A DNA stretch of 64,000 nt, taken from positions 1-64,000 of the forward strand of contig DASXUQ010000016.1 in NCBI GenBank assembly GCA_036504735.1, read 5' to 3'. Under the pieces are notes generated by a model. The model was not told the DNA's origin. It worked only from the letters and a program-made list of their open reading frames with translations, and searched no databases. Below are positions 1-7,895 of the stretch, piece after piece. The translations under genes and the position numbers were made by a program. The number at the start of each line of letters is the position of its first letter. Position 1 is the first letter of the stretch. The stretch comes from a bacterium. Lineage in GTDB: Bacteria > Electryoneota > RPQS01.

Positions 1-118
1 CCTTATCTTGTCATCTCGTTAGAGTCCGTGGACTCCACCGGAGTCTTCGACCTGCAGACCGTTACCCTTTCACTTGTCATCCTGCAGCCCGTCTGCGGGA
101 TGCAGGATCTCTCGGGGA
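1..118. repeat. Hairpin-rich dispersed-type repeat
   Basis: Two hairpin units lie at the window edge. Positions 22-45 carry overlapping inverted repeats (GAGTCC-gt-GGACTC, then GACTCC-acc-GGAGTC). Positions 79-108 form a longer hairpin: an 8-bp outer stem ATCCTGCA/TGCAGGAT and a 4-bp inner stem CCCG/CGGG. Both units begin with TTGTCATC. The look is that of dispersed extragenic palindromic repeats. Read through in frame, the segment gives no protein-like sequence, although it contains no stop in the frame of the gene that follows. Confidence 0.55.
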
Positions 119-125
119 CTCGCCT

Positions 126-2363
126 ACACCACGCACAGTAAAAGGTCACGTCCTCCGCCTATCCTACCAGAGCGCCAACCCCACCCCCATCTTAACCGGC
201 GAAGACAAACTCCCCAGCTACAGCAACTACTTCCTGTCCAAGGATAGCTGCAAGTGGCGATCCCGTGTGGGCCACTATCGCACCGTCACCGCCAAAGACG
301 TCTGGCCGGGAATCGACGTCCAGTACCGCATCCATATCAATATGAATATGAATGCCAATTCCGTAGGGGCACACAGCAGTGTGCCCGTCGGTGTGCCCGT
401 CGGTGCGCCCGTCGGCATCGAAACCGTCTACCACCTTCACCCCGGTGCCGATCCCAATCAGATCCAGCTCCGCTACGAAGGCCAGGACACCCCCATCGCC
501 GTAGATGCAAACGGCAGTTTGCTCTTGTCCACGTCGCTGGGTACAGTCAAGGAACAAGCCCCCTTTGCCTATCAGAACATTAACCACACCCAGACCGAAA
601 TCCCCTGCCGCTATGAACTGACCGCTGAGGATGGTTACCAGTTTGTGTTAGGGCCATACGATGCGACAAATGAGGTAGTGATTGATCCGGAACTTATCTA
701 CAGTACCTTTTGGGGCACGGGGGGATTTGATAACCCGGGCGTGGTGACGTTGGATTCTGCGGAGTGCCCGATTGTGGCTGGTAGCACCGAGTCGCACAAC
801 TTTCCTACGACGCCGGGAGTCTATGAAGACCACTGGGTCGGCCAGAACGGATTCGTCACCAAATTCAGTCCCGGCGGAGACTCGCTGCGCTTTTCCACGT
901 ATTGTGGCGGAGCCTTTAAGGTGACGCTATCTTTGGACACAGATCAATCGTTGGTGCTGGTCGGCAGCGAAGTATGGAACAATTGGCCGGTGACCGCCAA
1001 CGGCTTTGACACCACATTGGGCGGTAACAGCGATATTGGGCTGGCAGCATTGTCTGCTGATGGCGGTCAGCTTCTTTGGGGATCATATTGGGGGGGCAGT
1101 AGCAGAGAAGATAATGCGGTGAGCAGTCTTGGCCCGGACGGAATCCTCTACATTACCGCGCTGTCCCAGTCTCAGGACTTTCCGCTAACGGAGAATGCGC
1201 TCTATACGACGCCACATGGAAGCGATGCGTCCATATTGGCGGCTTTCGATCTGCATCAAATGCAGGTGTTGTTTTCGTCGTATTTTCCCGTTAACTATCC
1301 CATCCCCTTTGCACAGCCCGGCGGTGCGGTCTGGCTTTGCGGGCAGAGTGATTCATCGGGTCTGCCGGTCACGCCCGATGCTCTCTTTCCTGGATTCGTC
1401 GCGCAGACACCACCTTTCTTTGCGCGTCTCCGTATGCGGCCTCCGACGGTTGAATATGCCTCATACTTCGGCAACCAAATCCCGCGAAGCGGCGATCAAG
1501 TTTACCAGGTTCAGGCGTTGGACAGTTCTCATGTCTTGCTGGCTGGCGTCTCTTGGGCAGCCGCTCCCGGTTTTGCCATGCCAAGCGGGGGGTATCAGTC
1601 GGCTCCTGATTCCCAATTCGACGCCTTTGTGATCGAGGTTGCCTTGCCTTCAACACTAATCGCAGGAACTTTTTTGGGAGGCTCAGGCATGGAAGGCGGA
1701 CCGTCAATTGCCGCGGCTGCGGACAGGTCCGTCCTCATAACCGGATGCACACGCAGCGCCAACTTCCCGCTTTCGCCAGACGCTTACCAGCGCACGTACC
1801 ACCCCGGCGAGTATGAAGCCGCGCTTGATTTGTATGTCGCACGGTTATCTGCGGATTTGTCAACGCTCCTCTATAGTACATATCTCAGTGGCAGCAATGG
1901 CGATGAACCGTGCTATGAACAAAGCATAGCCCTGCATGATTTGCGACATGTCTGGTTCGCAGGCGCAACATGGTCGCCAGATTTTCCCACCACGCCGAAT
2001 GCTCTCATGCCCGGTCCACGCGAAGGGGATTATACGTGGCTGGCCTGCTTCGATCTGCACGACTCAGCGGATGCCGCACCGCCGTCCTTCATCCTTCCGC
2101 CTTCATCCTTCAGCCTTTCCTGCTTCCCCAATCCCTTCAACCCCACCACCACGCTTTCCTTCACGCTGCCCGCATCCTCCGAGGTGACGCTGGAGGTGTT
2201 TGATGTGCTGGGGCGCAGCGTCTATCAGCAAAACTTGGGACGAATGACTGCCGGAGAGCATCAGCACCGCTTTGATGCTACGACCCTGTCCTCGGGCATC
2301 TACTTTGCCAAACTGCAATCTGGAGAATCATCCCAAATTCGCAAACTGGTGTTGCTGCGTTAA
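126..2363 (+). CDS. SBBP-type surface protein with C-terminal sorting domain, 5' end missing or interrupted
   Basis: A predicted exported protein whose N-terminus is not visible. Protein-like sequence begins near 126-132, well upstream of the first usable start (GTG at 267). The reading frame continues without a stop to the window edge, but bases 1-118 are repeat DNA, so the gene is either broken by that repeat or begins outside the window. The middle holds repeated units with the SBBP look (GSTESHNFPTTPG, then FVTKFSPGGDSL-STYCGG), which usually build a beta-propeller. The last 80 residues are a type IX-type sorting domain: PNPFNPTTTLSF, then VFDVLGRSV, SGIYFAKL and a basic end. Known for the family: such proteins cross the outer membrane by type IX secretion and are anchored or released. 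In-frame repeat DNA (367-414) encodes a VPVG-VPVG-APVG insert. Substrate or ligand is unknown. Confidence 0.7.
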   Translation, partial: TPRTVKGHVLRLSYQSANPTPILTGEDKLPSYSNYFLSKDSCKWRSRVGHYRTVTAKDVWPGIDVQYRIHINMNMNANSVGAHSSVPVGVPVGAPVGIETVYHLHPGADPNQIQLRYEGQDTPIAVDANGSLLLSTSLGTVKEQAPFAYQNINHTQTEIPCRYELTAEDGYQFVLGPYDATNEVVIDPELIYSTFWGTGGFDNPGVVTLDSAECPIVAGSTESHNFPTTPGVYEDHWVGQNGFVTKFSPGGDSLRFSTYCGGAFKVTLSLDTDQSLVLVGSEVWNNWPVTANGFDTTLGGNSDIGLAALSADGGQLLWGSYWGGSSREDNAVSSLGPDGILYITALSQSQDFPLTENALYTTPHGSDASILAAFDLHQMQVLFSSYFPVNYPIPFAQPGGAVWLCGQSDSSGLPVTPDALFPGFVAQTPPFFARLRMRPPTVEYASYFGNQIPRSGDQVYQVQALDSSHVLLAGVSWAAAPGFAMPSGGYQSAPDSQFDAFVIEVALPSTLIAGTFLGGSGMEGGPSIAAAADRSVLITGCTRSANFPLSPDAYQRTYHPGEYEAALDLYVARLSADLSTLLYSTYLSGSNGDEPCYEQSIALHDLRHVWFAGATWSPDFPTTPNALMPGPREGDYTWLACFDLHDSADAAPPSFILPPSSFSLSCFPNPFNPTTTLSFTLPASSEVTLEVFDVLGRSVYQQNLGRMTAGEHQHRFDATTLSSGIYFAKLQSGESSQIRKLVLLR
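367..414. repeat. Hairpin plus 12-bp tandem repeat inside a coding region
   Basis: A perfect 8-bp inverted repeat (GGGCACAC/GTGTGCCC, loop AGCA, 367-386) runs into three tandem 12-bp units at 379-390, 391-402 and 403-414 (GTGTGCCCGTCG twice, then GTGCGCCCGTCG). The units are in frame and encode VPVG, VPVG, APVG. A similar hairpin core (GGGCGG-N9-CCGCCC) lies just after the gene at 2403-2423. Confidence 0.8.
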
Positions 2364-2530
2364 CCCGCTGCACTCTAACCGCCCATTCGGCGGTTGTCGG
2401 AGGGGCGGATCTCAGACCCGCCCGCACAAAAAACACACTCGCCGAAACCCCGCTCGGCCTCCCTTTTCCTATTTCCATTTCAAATTTCCCATTTCGCAAT
2501 TCCTAATTCCCTATTTTCCAACTCCACCTC
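2364..2530. other. Intergenic region with two hairpins
   Basis: No gene seen. Directly after the stop codon there is a 7-bp hairpin (AACCGCC/GGCGGTT, 2377-2395) without a T-run, possibly a weak terminator. A second hairpin follows (GGGCGG/CCGCCC, 2403-2423) that resembles the one inside the preceding gene. The rest, to the promoter at 2534, is AT-rich and featureless. Confidence 0.4.
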
Positions 2531-2533
2531 AAT

Positions 2534-2562
2534 TTGACTTCCGGTACAAATGTTCATATATT
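2534..2562 (+). promoter_or_regulatory. Housekeeping-sigma promoter, probably of the YchF-like gene
   Basis: TTGACT at 2534-2539 and TATATT at 2557-2562 with a 17-bp spacer. Transcription would start near 2569, leaving an unusually long leader of about 240 bases before the ATG at 2807. I see no gene or clear riboswitch fold in that leader. Confidence 0.6.
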
Positions 2563-2773
2563 ACCAAACGCCTTTCCCCATCCCCCGAAAATCTTAATAC
2601 GCGGCAGATGCATGATTTACGCAATTTGCGCCTCTAAAAATAACCGCACTAACAACAAAATCAATAAGTAACCCAGTTCGTTTGGTAAAAAATATTTTCG
2701 CGCGCCTTTTTTTCGCACCATGAGTCAAGTCCAATAGCCTTCTTCATTTCAGCCTTTTCAGAGGGCCTTTCTT

Positions 2774-2801
2774 TCATCCTTCATCCTTCATCCCTCATCC
2801 T
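2774..2801. repeat. Four tandem 7-bp repeats directly before a start codon
   Basis: Units TCATCCT, TCATCCT, TCATCCC, TCATCCT occupy 2774-2801 and end five bases before the ATG at 2807, where a ribosome binding site would normally sit. The tract is pyrimidine-rich and offers no Shine-Dalgarno sequence. Confidence 0.75.
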
Positions 2802-2806
2802 TTCTT

Positions 2807-3880
2807 ATGAATATCGGTATCATCGGCCCCGCGCGGTCCGGCAAAACCACCACGTTTCACCTGCTCACCGGCACCATCCCCAAGCCGGAAGATGCCTTCA
2901 AGCATGAAGTCCAGCACGGCGTTACGCACGTGCCCGATGCCCGCGTGGACAAGCTCTCCGAAATGTCCAGCTCCAAAAAGAGCATCTATGTCACCGTCGA
3001 GTATGTGGACACTCCTGCCCTCGAAGCCGGAGCATCCAAGACCGACTGGTTCCGCGCCGCCATGGACGGCGGCATCAAGACCACCGATGCCTTGCTGCTC
3101 GTCGTGCGGGCCTTCGGCGCCGAGGACCAGCCCGGCGGCGTTAATCCGCTGCGGGACATCATCGCCGTGCAGGATGAACTTGTCCTCGCCGACATGATCA
3201 TTCTCGAGAACCGCCTCGAACGCTTGCAGAAACAGCGCCGCGTCAAAGCCCCGCTGCCCGAAGAGAAGGCCGAATTGGACCTGCTCACCAAGGCCCATGC
3301 TCACCTCGGTGAAGGCAAACCTCTACGGATTCTCGAACTCGAGCACAATGAGCAGAAGGCTCTGCGCGGCTTTCAGTTTCTCTCCGAAAAACCGCTGCTG
3401 GCCGTGGTCAATGCCGCCGAAGACATGCTCGCGTCCACCGATCTCCACAAGCTGGGCGACGACCTCAAACACTATCACATTCAGGTCATCGCTCTCTCCG
3501 CCGCCCTCGAAGGAGACATCGCCCGCCTGCCCCGCGATGAGCAGGAAGCCTTCATGTCCGATCTCGGCGTCACCGAACTCGCCCGCGACCGCGTGCTCCG
3601 TGCCAGCTTCGATCTGCTCGGCCTGCAGAGCTTCCTCACCACCGGTGACAAAGAGTCCCGCGCCTGGCCGATCCACAAGGGCGACACCGCGCAGGAAGCC
3701 GCCGGAGTGATTCATACCGACCTCGCAAAGGGTTTCATACGGGCCGAAGTCGTCCACTTCGATGACTTCGTACGGGAAGGGGGTTACCCCGGCTGCAAGG
3801 CCAAGGGCCTGCTACGGCTCGAAGGCAAGGAGTACCCGGTGAAAGACGGCGACATCCTCGTGATCAGGCACAGCGGTTAG
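2807..3880 (+). CDS. ychF: YchF/OLA1-like P-loop nucleotide-binding protein
   Basis: A cytoplasmic P-loop NTPase of the TRAFAC/Obg-related YchF group, 357 residues against about 363 for typical YchF. Family members bind ribosomes and hydrolyse ATP rather than GTP. The P-loop is at residues 7-15 (GPARSGKTT), differing from the usual GLPNVGKST. The base-specificity motif reads NAAE (within VVNAAED) where YchF normally has NMxE and true GTPases NKxD, which fits relaxed or ATP specificity. A charged helical region is present around residues 120-170. The C-terminal ~85 residues look like the TGS domain (AAGVIHTDLAKGFIRAEVV, then YPVKDGDILVIRHS). Flanked by a long leader upstream and a strong terminator downstream, so probably monocistronic. 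Family call is firm; orthology to E. coli ychF is less so because of the P-loop divergence. Confidence 0.85.
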   Translation: MNIGIIGPARSGKTTTFHLLTGTIPKPEDAFKHEVQHGVTHVPDARVDKLSEMSSSKKSIYVTVEYVDTPALEAGASKTDWFRAAMDGGIKTTDALLLVVRAFGAEDQPGGVNPLRDIIAVQDELVLADMIILENRLERLQKQRRVKAPLPEEKAELDLLTKAHAHLGEGKPLRILELEHNEQKALRGFQFLSEKPLLAVVNAAEDMLASTDLHKLGDDLKHYHIQVIALSAALEGDIARLPRDEQEAFMSDLGVTELARDRVLRASFDLLGLQSFLTTGDKESRAWPIHKGDTAQEAAGVIHTDLAKGFIRAEVVHFDDFVREGGYPGCKAKGLLRLEGKEYPVKDGDILVIRHSG

Positions 3881-3906
3881 CAGACGTTACAGCGACCTCT
3901 CGCACA

Positions 3907-3933
3907 AAACCCGGCCCTATGGCCGGGTTTTTC
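3907..3933 (+). terminator. Intrinsic terminator after the YchF-like gene
   Basis: Perfect 10-bp stem AAACCCGGCC/GGCCGGGTTT (3907-3916 with 3921-3930), loop CTAT, followed by TTC. It separates the YchF-like gene from the pilus locus. Confidence 0.85.
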
Positions 3934-4049
3934 GTTGTTTGCCCTTCCACTCGCACACCGCTCTCGCACGCGCCCCTCTCAGCGCATCGTCTTTGAAGCA
4001 CGTTTCCCCTTCGCAGCGCCCTTGCAGAATCCCGCGCGCTACCGCTCCG

Positions 4050-4065
4050 TGGTATGCGATTTGCA
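4050..4065 (+). promoter_or_regulatory. Candidate sigma54 promoter of the pilB operon
   Basis: TGGTATG-N4-TTGCA at 4050-4065 keeps the invariant GG (4051-4052) and GC (4063-4064) with the exact 10-base spacing of -24/-12 promoters. It lies 66 bases before the pilB start. Two sigma54 activators are encoded in the same locus. The -24 element is weaker than at the other two sites in this window. Confidence 0.5.
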
Positions 4066-4131
4066 AAGTCTGGAGCGGATCAATTGCAGGATGCCAATGA
4101 CGTTTGATAACGGAAACGGATCGACGGCCCC

Positions 4132-5826
4132 ATGAACTCGCGCGTTCCAAACCTGCTGATGAACAACAGTCTCATCAGTCAGGAACAGTATCTGCTTTTC
4201 AAATCCCGGCAGAAGGACTCCGGCAACTCGGTCGTCACGGAGCTGTGCAAGCTCGGCGTGATCACGGAGGAGCAGATCGCGTCTTTTCTGGCGAGCTACT
4301 ATGATTTGCAGAGAATGGACCTTGAAGGCGTCGAGGTTCCCGAGGTCGTGCGCAAACTGCTCTCGCCCGAGTTCGTCCAGAAATATCAGGCGCTGCCCGT
4401 CAAACGCACGGGCAAGATTCTGCAGGTCGCGCTGGTGGATCCGAGCATTGATTTCGTCGTTGAGGACATAAAGTTCATCACGGGCTTTAACGTTCAGCCG
4501 GTCGTCGTCACCGAGACGCAATTCCTTCGCGCCATCGAGATGTACTACCACATGGGCGGGACGCTGGACAAGATCCTCAAGGACATCGGCGATGATGTTG
4601 GGGCGGAGATCGTGCCCGACCGGCAGGAAACGGAAGCGGACAAACTCAAGGAAGAGATCGAAGCCGCGCCGGTGGTCAAACTGCTGGACGGCATCATCGC
4701 CGACGCCGTGCAGAAGGGCGCGTCGGATATTCATATCGAGCCCTACGAGACCCAGCTTCGCATCCGCTTCCGTGTGGACGGCATGCTGACCGAGGTCATG
4801 TCGCCGCCGCTGCACATGCGCAACGCGATCATTTCCCGCGCCAAGATCATGGCTAACCTCAACATCGCGGAGCGCCGCGTGCCGCAGGATGGCCATATCA
4901 AGATGAAACTCTCAGACCGCACCATCGACCTCCGTGTCTCCACGCTGCCCACGCTGTTCGGAGAGAAAGTCGTGATGCGTATTCTGGATAAGAGCAACCT
5001 GACCCTCGATCTCTCGACCTTCGGATTCGAAGAGCATGCCCTGGAAGATTTCGCGCGGGCCATCCGCCTGCCGTACGGCATGATTCTCGTCACGGGTCCC
5101 ACGGGATCGGGCAAGACCACCACACTGTACAGCGTGCTGGCCAAGCTGAATACGCCGACGGTAAACACAATGAGCGCGGAAGACCCGGTGGAGTACAACT
5201 TCTCCGGATTGAATCAGGTGCTGGTGCGCGACGAAGTGGGCTTGACCTTCTCAGCGGCGTTGAAAGCGTTCTTGCGGCAGGACCCGGACATCATCATGAT
5301 CGGCGAAATCCGTGATCTGGAGACAGGCTCGATTGCGGTACGCGCGGCGCTCACCGGGCACTTGGTGCTCTCAACGCTGCACACGAACTCGGCCTGCGCG
5401 ACCATTTCACGACTGACGGATATGGGAATCGAGCGATTCCTTGTGTCGTCGTCGCTGTCTTTGATTGTAGCCCAGCGGCTCATCCGGAAGATCTGCACCA
5501 AGTGCAAGGCTCCGGTCGAGGTGCATCCCGAGGCGCTGACGGAGGCAGGAATCGATCCCGAGCAGGCGCGCGGGAAGATATTCTATCGAGGAGCCGGATG
5601 CATCGAATGCAACAACTCCGGCTACCGCGGACGATCAGGTATTTATGAAGTGATGCCGATCACGCCCAAGCTGCGCACCATGATTCTCGACGGGAAGCCG
5701 CCTGCGGAATTGGAGGCGGCGGCGGTCAGCGAAGGTATGCTGACACTGCGGACCGGAGCCATCAAAAAATTTGAGCGAGGCATAACCACCATTGAAGAAG
5801 TTCTCCGCGTGACAGGAGACACATGA
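4132..5826 (+). CDS. pilB: Type IV pilus extension ATPase PilB
   Basis: The cytoplasmic motor that powers pilin polymerisation at the inner-membrane platform (PilC). 564 residues, the usual length. Residues ~1-150 form the MshEN/T2SSE N-terminal domain (ISQEQYLLFK, then VITEEQIASFLASYY, then VALVDPS). The ATPase core has Walker A GPTGSGKTT at 322-330, a Walker B region (DPDIIMIGEIRD) and a His-box (LSTLHTNSA). A four-cysteine zinc motif (C455-x2-C458 and C490-x2-C493) is typical of PilB/GspE and absent from retraction ATPases. First gene of the pilus locus, 66 bases after a candidate sigma54 promoter. GspE of a type II system is the alternative, but the company of pilT, pilC, pilMNOPQ settles it. 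Confidence 0.95.
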   Translation: MNSRVPNLLMNNSLISQEQYLLFKSRQKDSGNSVVTELCKLGVITEEQIASFLASYYDLQRMDLEGVEVPEVVRKLLSPEFVQKYQALPVKRTGKILQVALVDPSIDFVVEDIKFITGFNVQPVVVTETQFLRAIEMYYHMGGTLDKILKDIGDDVGAEIVPDRQETEADKLKEEIEAAPVVKLLDGIIADAVQKGASDIHIEPYETQLRIRFRVDGMLTEVMSPPLHMRNAIISRAKIMANLNIAERRVPQDGHIKMKLSDRTIDLRVSTLPTLFGEKVVMRILDKSNLTLDLSTFGFEEHALEDFARAIRLPYGMILVTGPTGSGKTTTLYSVLAKLNTPTVNTMSAEDPVEYNFSGLNQVLVRDEVGLTFSAALKAFLRQDPDIIMIGEIRDLETGSIAVRAALTGHLVLSTLHTNSACATISRLTDMGIERFLVSSSLSLIVAQRLIRKICTKCKAPVEVHPEALTEAGIDPEQARGKIFYRGAGCIECNNSGYRGRSGIYEVMPITPKLRTMILDGKPPAELEAAAVSEGMLTLRTGAIKKFERGITTIEEVLRVTGDT

Positions 5827-5839
5827 CAGGATTCGTGCC

Positions 5840-6733
5840 ATGAGAAGCCGACTTTCACTCTGCCTGAACGATCTGACCCTCGACGAGATTTTGCATCTCG
5901 AAGAGGAGTTGGATCGCCGCAAGGAAAAATACCGCCGCAACTATGCGGTGCTCTCGGTGCAGGCCGACCGTGTGGTCCTGCAGGCGGAGCACGCGCCGGA
6001 TCTCGGGTTGTTCGCGCGGGAAATGCGCCGCTATATATCGGCGAGCGCGGCGGCGGGCGGCGGCACCTTGCTCGCCTATTCACCGGAGGTCAGCGTTCTG
6101 CTGTTCAATTCGGTGCAGGGATCGAGCCGCACCTGTGGAGCATTGCTCAGCGGGCTGCCGGAGTTTAATGGGCGCTTCGGACTCCAGACCATGCGCATCG
6201 GCGTGAAGCTGGGGCTGGCATCGGGGGTGGATATCCTTGCGGCGGGATCTCTGCGCTGTGTGCGCGCTTCGGGGCTGGTGCGGCGCGCCAATCAGGCGGC
6301 GTGGCGGAGCGCGGCCAACAGCCTGCTGATGGACGAGAACAGCTATCAGGAGTGGCCGGACAAGTTCTCGGCGGTGCCGGCGCCGTTTGACATTGACGGC
6401 CAGCACATTTACCGGCTGATTCCGGGCTCGCTGGGGATGAACAACAGCAAGTGGGATAATGAGCCGATTCTGCGATTTCTGAAGCGCGTCACCGATGCCG
6501 GCATCCTGACTCTGAAATATGACATGGAGCGGGTGCCGGACTCGACGCCGGGAGAAGAGGCGCTGCAGTTGGTCATCGAGGGATATGATGCACAGCATGA
6601 CATCAACCTCGTCCTGACGGAGCGAATCGTCGCCGCGGAGTTTGCGGACAGAATGGACGTGGTTAAGCGAATGCTGAGTTCGACGGGATTGGCGCTGGTT
6701 CGCCACGAGCTGATCGCCAACTCAGGGGTGTAA
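5840..6733 (+). CDS. Unknown protein between pilB and pilT, possibly a degenerate cyclase-type fold
   Basis: 297 residues, no signal peptide or membrane segment, so presumably cytoplasmic. Residues 14-35 are a charged helix (LDEILHLEEELDRRKEKY). Residues ~40-170 show a pattern reminiscent of class III nucleotide cyclase or related ferredoxin-like folds: a hydrophobic strand with VSVLLFNS, a helix, RIGVKLGLASG, then a VRASGLVRRANQAA helix and LLMDENSYQEW. The metal-binding aspartates of active cyclases are not visible, so any such domain would be catalytically dead and perhaps a ligand sensor. The C-terminal ~90 residues are charged and helical. It sits 13 bases after pilB and 28 before pilT, so it is co-transcribed with the two opposing motors and may modulate them. 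The fold assignment is inference; I recognise no named family. Confidence 0.6.
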   Translation: MRSRLSLCLNDLTLDEILHLEEELDRRKEKYRRNYAVLSVQADRVVLQAEHAPDLGLFAREMRRYISASAAAGGGTLLAYSPEVSVLLFNSVQGSSRTCGALLSGLPEFNGRFGLQTMRIGVKLGLASGVDILAAGSLRCVRASGLVRRANQAAWRSAANSLLMDENSYQEWPDKFSAVPAPFDIDGQHIYRLIPGSLGMNNSKWDNEPILRFLKRVTDAGILTLKYDMERVPDSTPGEEALQLVIEGYDAQHDINLVLTERIVAAEFADRMDVVKRMLSSTGLALVRHELIANSGV

Positions 6734-6761
6734 GAGCGCGAATACTATCAAGGAGCATGGA

Positions 6762-7877
6762 ATGAGTCTCGACATACGAACCTTGCTGCGCGAGCTGATC
6801 GACGCCCACGGCAGCGACCTGCACATTACGGTGAACAGCGCGCCGCGCATCCGCGTCGACCAGCAGATTGTGGCGCTCAAATACGAACCGCTCTCCCCGG
6901 AGCAATGCAAGGCCCTGGCCTACAGCATTCTGACGGACAAGCAGCAGAAGCGGCTGGAGATGGATTTCGAAGTGGACTTTGCCTTCGGCGTGGACGGGCT
7001 GTCCCGTTTCAGAGGCAACGTCTTCTTTCAGCGGGGCTCCCTGACGACCGTTATCCGCGCGATCCCCTTCAAGATTCCGACCATCGAGCAGCTCAAGCTG
7101 CCCAAAATCTGCCAAGCCTTTCCGATGAAGCCCAAGGGGCTGGTGCTGGTGACGGGGCCGACGGGTTCGGGCAAGTCCACCACGCTGGCGGCGATCATCG
7201 ACCGCATCAACTCCGAACGGCCGGTGCATATCATCACTATCGAAGATCCGGTGGAGTACATCCACGCGCACAAGCAGGCGATTGTCAACCAGCGTGAAGT
7301 CGGCGCGGACACGAAGAGTTTTGCCACGGCCCTCAAATACGTGTTGCGGCAGGACCCCGACGTGATCATGGTCGGTGAAATGCGCGACCTTGAAACCATT
7401 CAGGCGGCGCTTACCGCCGCGGAAACCGGCCACTTGGTGTTCGCGACGCTGCACACCAACTCAGCCACGGAGTCCGTCAACCGCATTATTGACGTGTTTC
7501 CGCCGCACCAGCAGGGACAGGTGCGCGCGCAGCTTGCCATGACGCTGGAGGCGGTGATGACGCAGAAGCTGCTTCCCAAGAAGGCGGGCAACGGTGTGAC
7601 CATGGCCGCAGAGGTCATGGTATGCACACCGGCGATCCGGGCGCTGATCCGGGAGAACAAAGTCCACGAAATGTACGGCGTGCTTCAGGTTTCGCAGAAA
7701 TACGGTATGCTGACGTTGAACATGTCGCTGCACGATCTGGTGACGAATGGCCAGGTGTCGGTGGAGCGCGCGCTCAACGTTTCGAACCTTCCGGAAGAAC
7801 TGGAGCGGATGTGCGGAATGGCGCGGCCCAATCCGGGAGACCGGGCGCGCAATTTGGCCGGTCGAATGGACAGATAA
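6762..7877 (+). CDS. pilT: Type IV pilus retraction ATPase PilT
   Basis: Hexameric cytoplasmic ATPase that depolymerises the pilus, giving twitching and DNA uptake. 371 residues, slightly longer than the usual ~345 because of a basic C-terminal tail. N-terminal PAS-like region (GSDLHITVNSAPRIRV), Walker A GPTGSGKST at 132-140, Asp-box/Walker B (DPDVIMVGEMRD), His-box (FATLHTNSA), and the PilT-specific C-terminal helix AIRALIRE. There is no zinc tetracysteine, unlike PilB. Clear ribosome site AAGGAG six bases before ATG. Lies between the unknown 297-residue protein and pilC in one operon. A second PilT-type ATPase is encoded at 24162-25283. Confidence 0.95.
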   Translation: MSLDIRTLLRELIDAHGSDLHITVNSAPRIRVDQQIVALKYEPLSPEQCKALAYSILTDKQQKRLEMDFEVDFAFGVDGLSRFRGNVFFQRGSLTTVIRAIPFKIPTIEQLKLPKICQAFPMKPKGLVLVTGPTGSGKSTTLAAIIDRINSERPVHIITIEDPVEYIHAHKQAIVNQREVGADTKSFATALKYVLRQDPDVIMVGEMRDLETIQAALTAAETGHLVFATLHTNSATESVNRIIDVFPPHQQGQVRAQLAMTLEAVMTQKLLPKKAGNGVTMAAEVMVCTPAIRALIRENKVHEMYGVLQVSQKYGMLTLNMSLHDLVTNGQVSVERALNVSNLPEELERMCGMARPNPGDRARNLAGRMDR

Positions 7878-7895
7878 GAAAGCGAGAGGGATACC

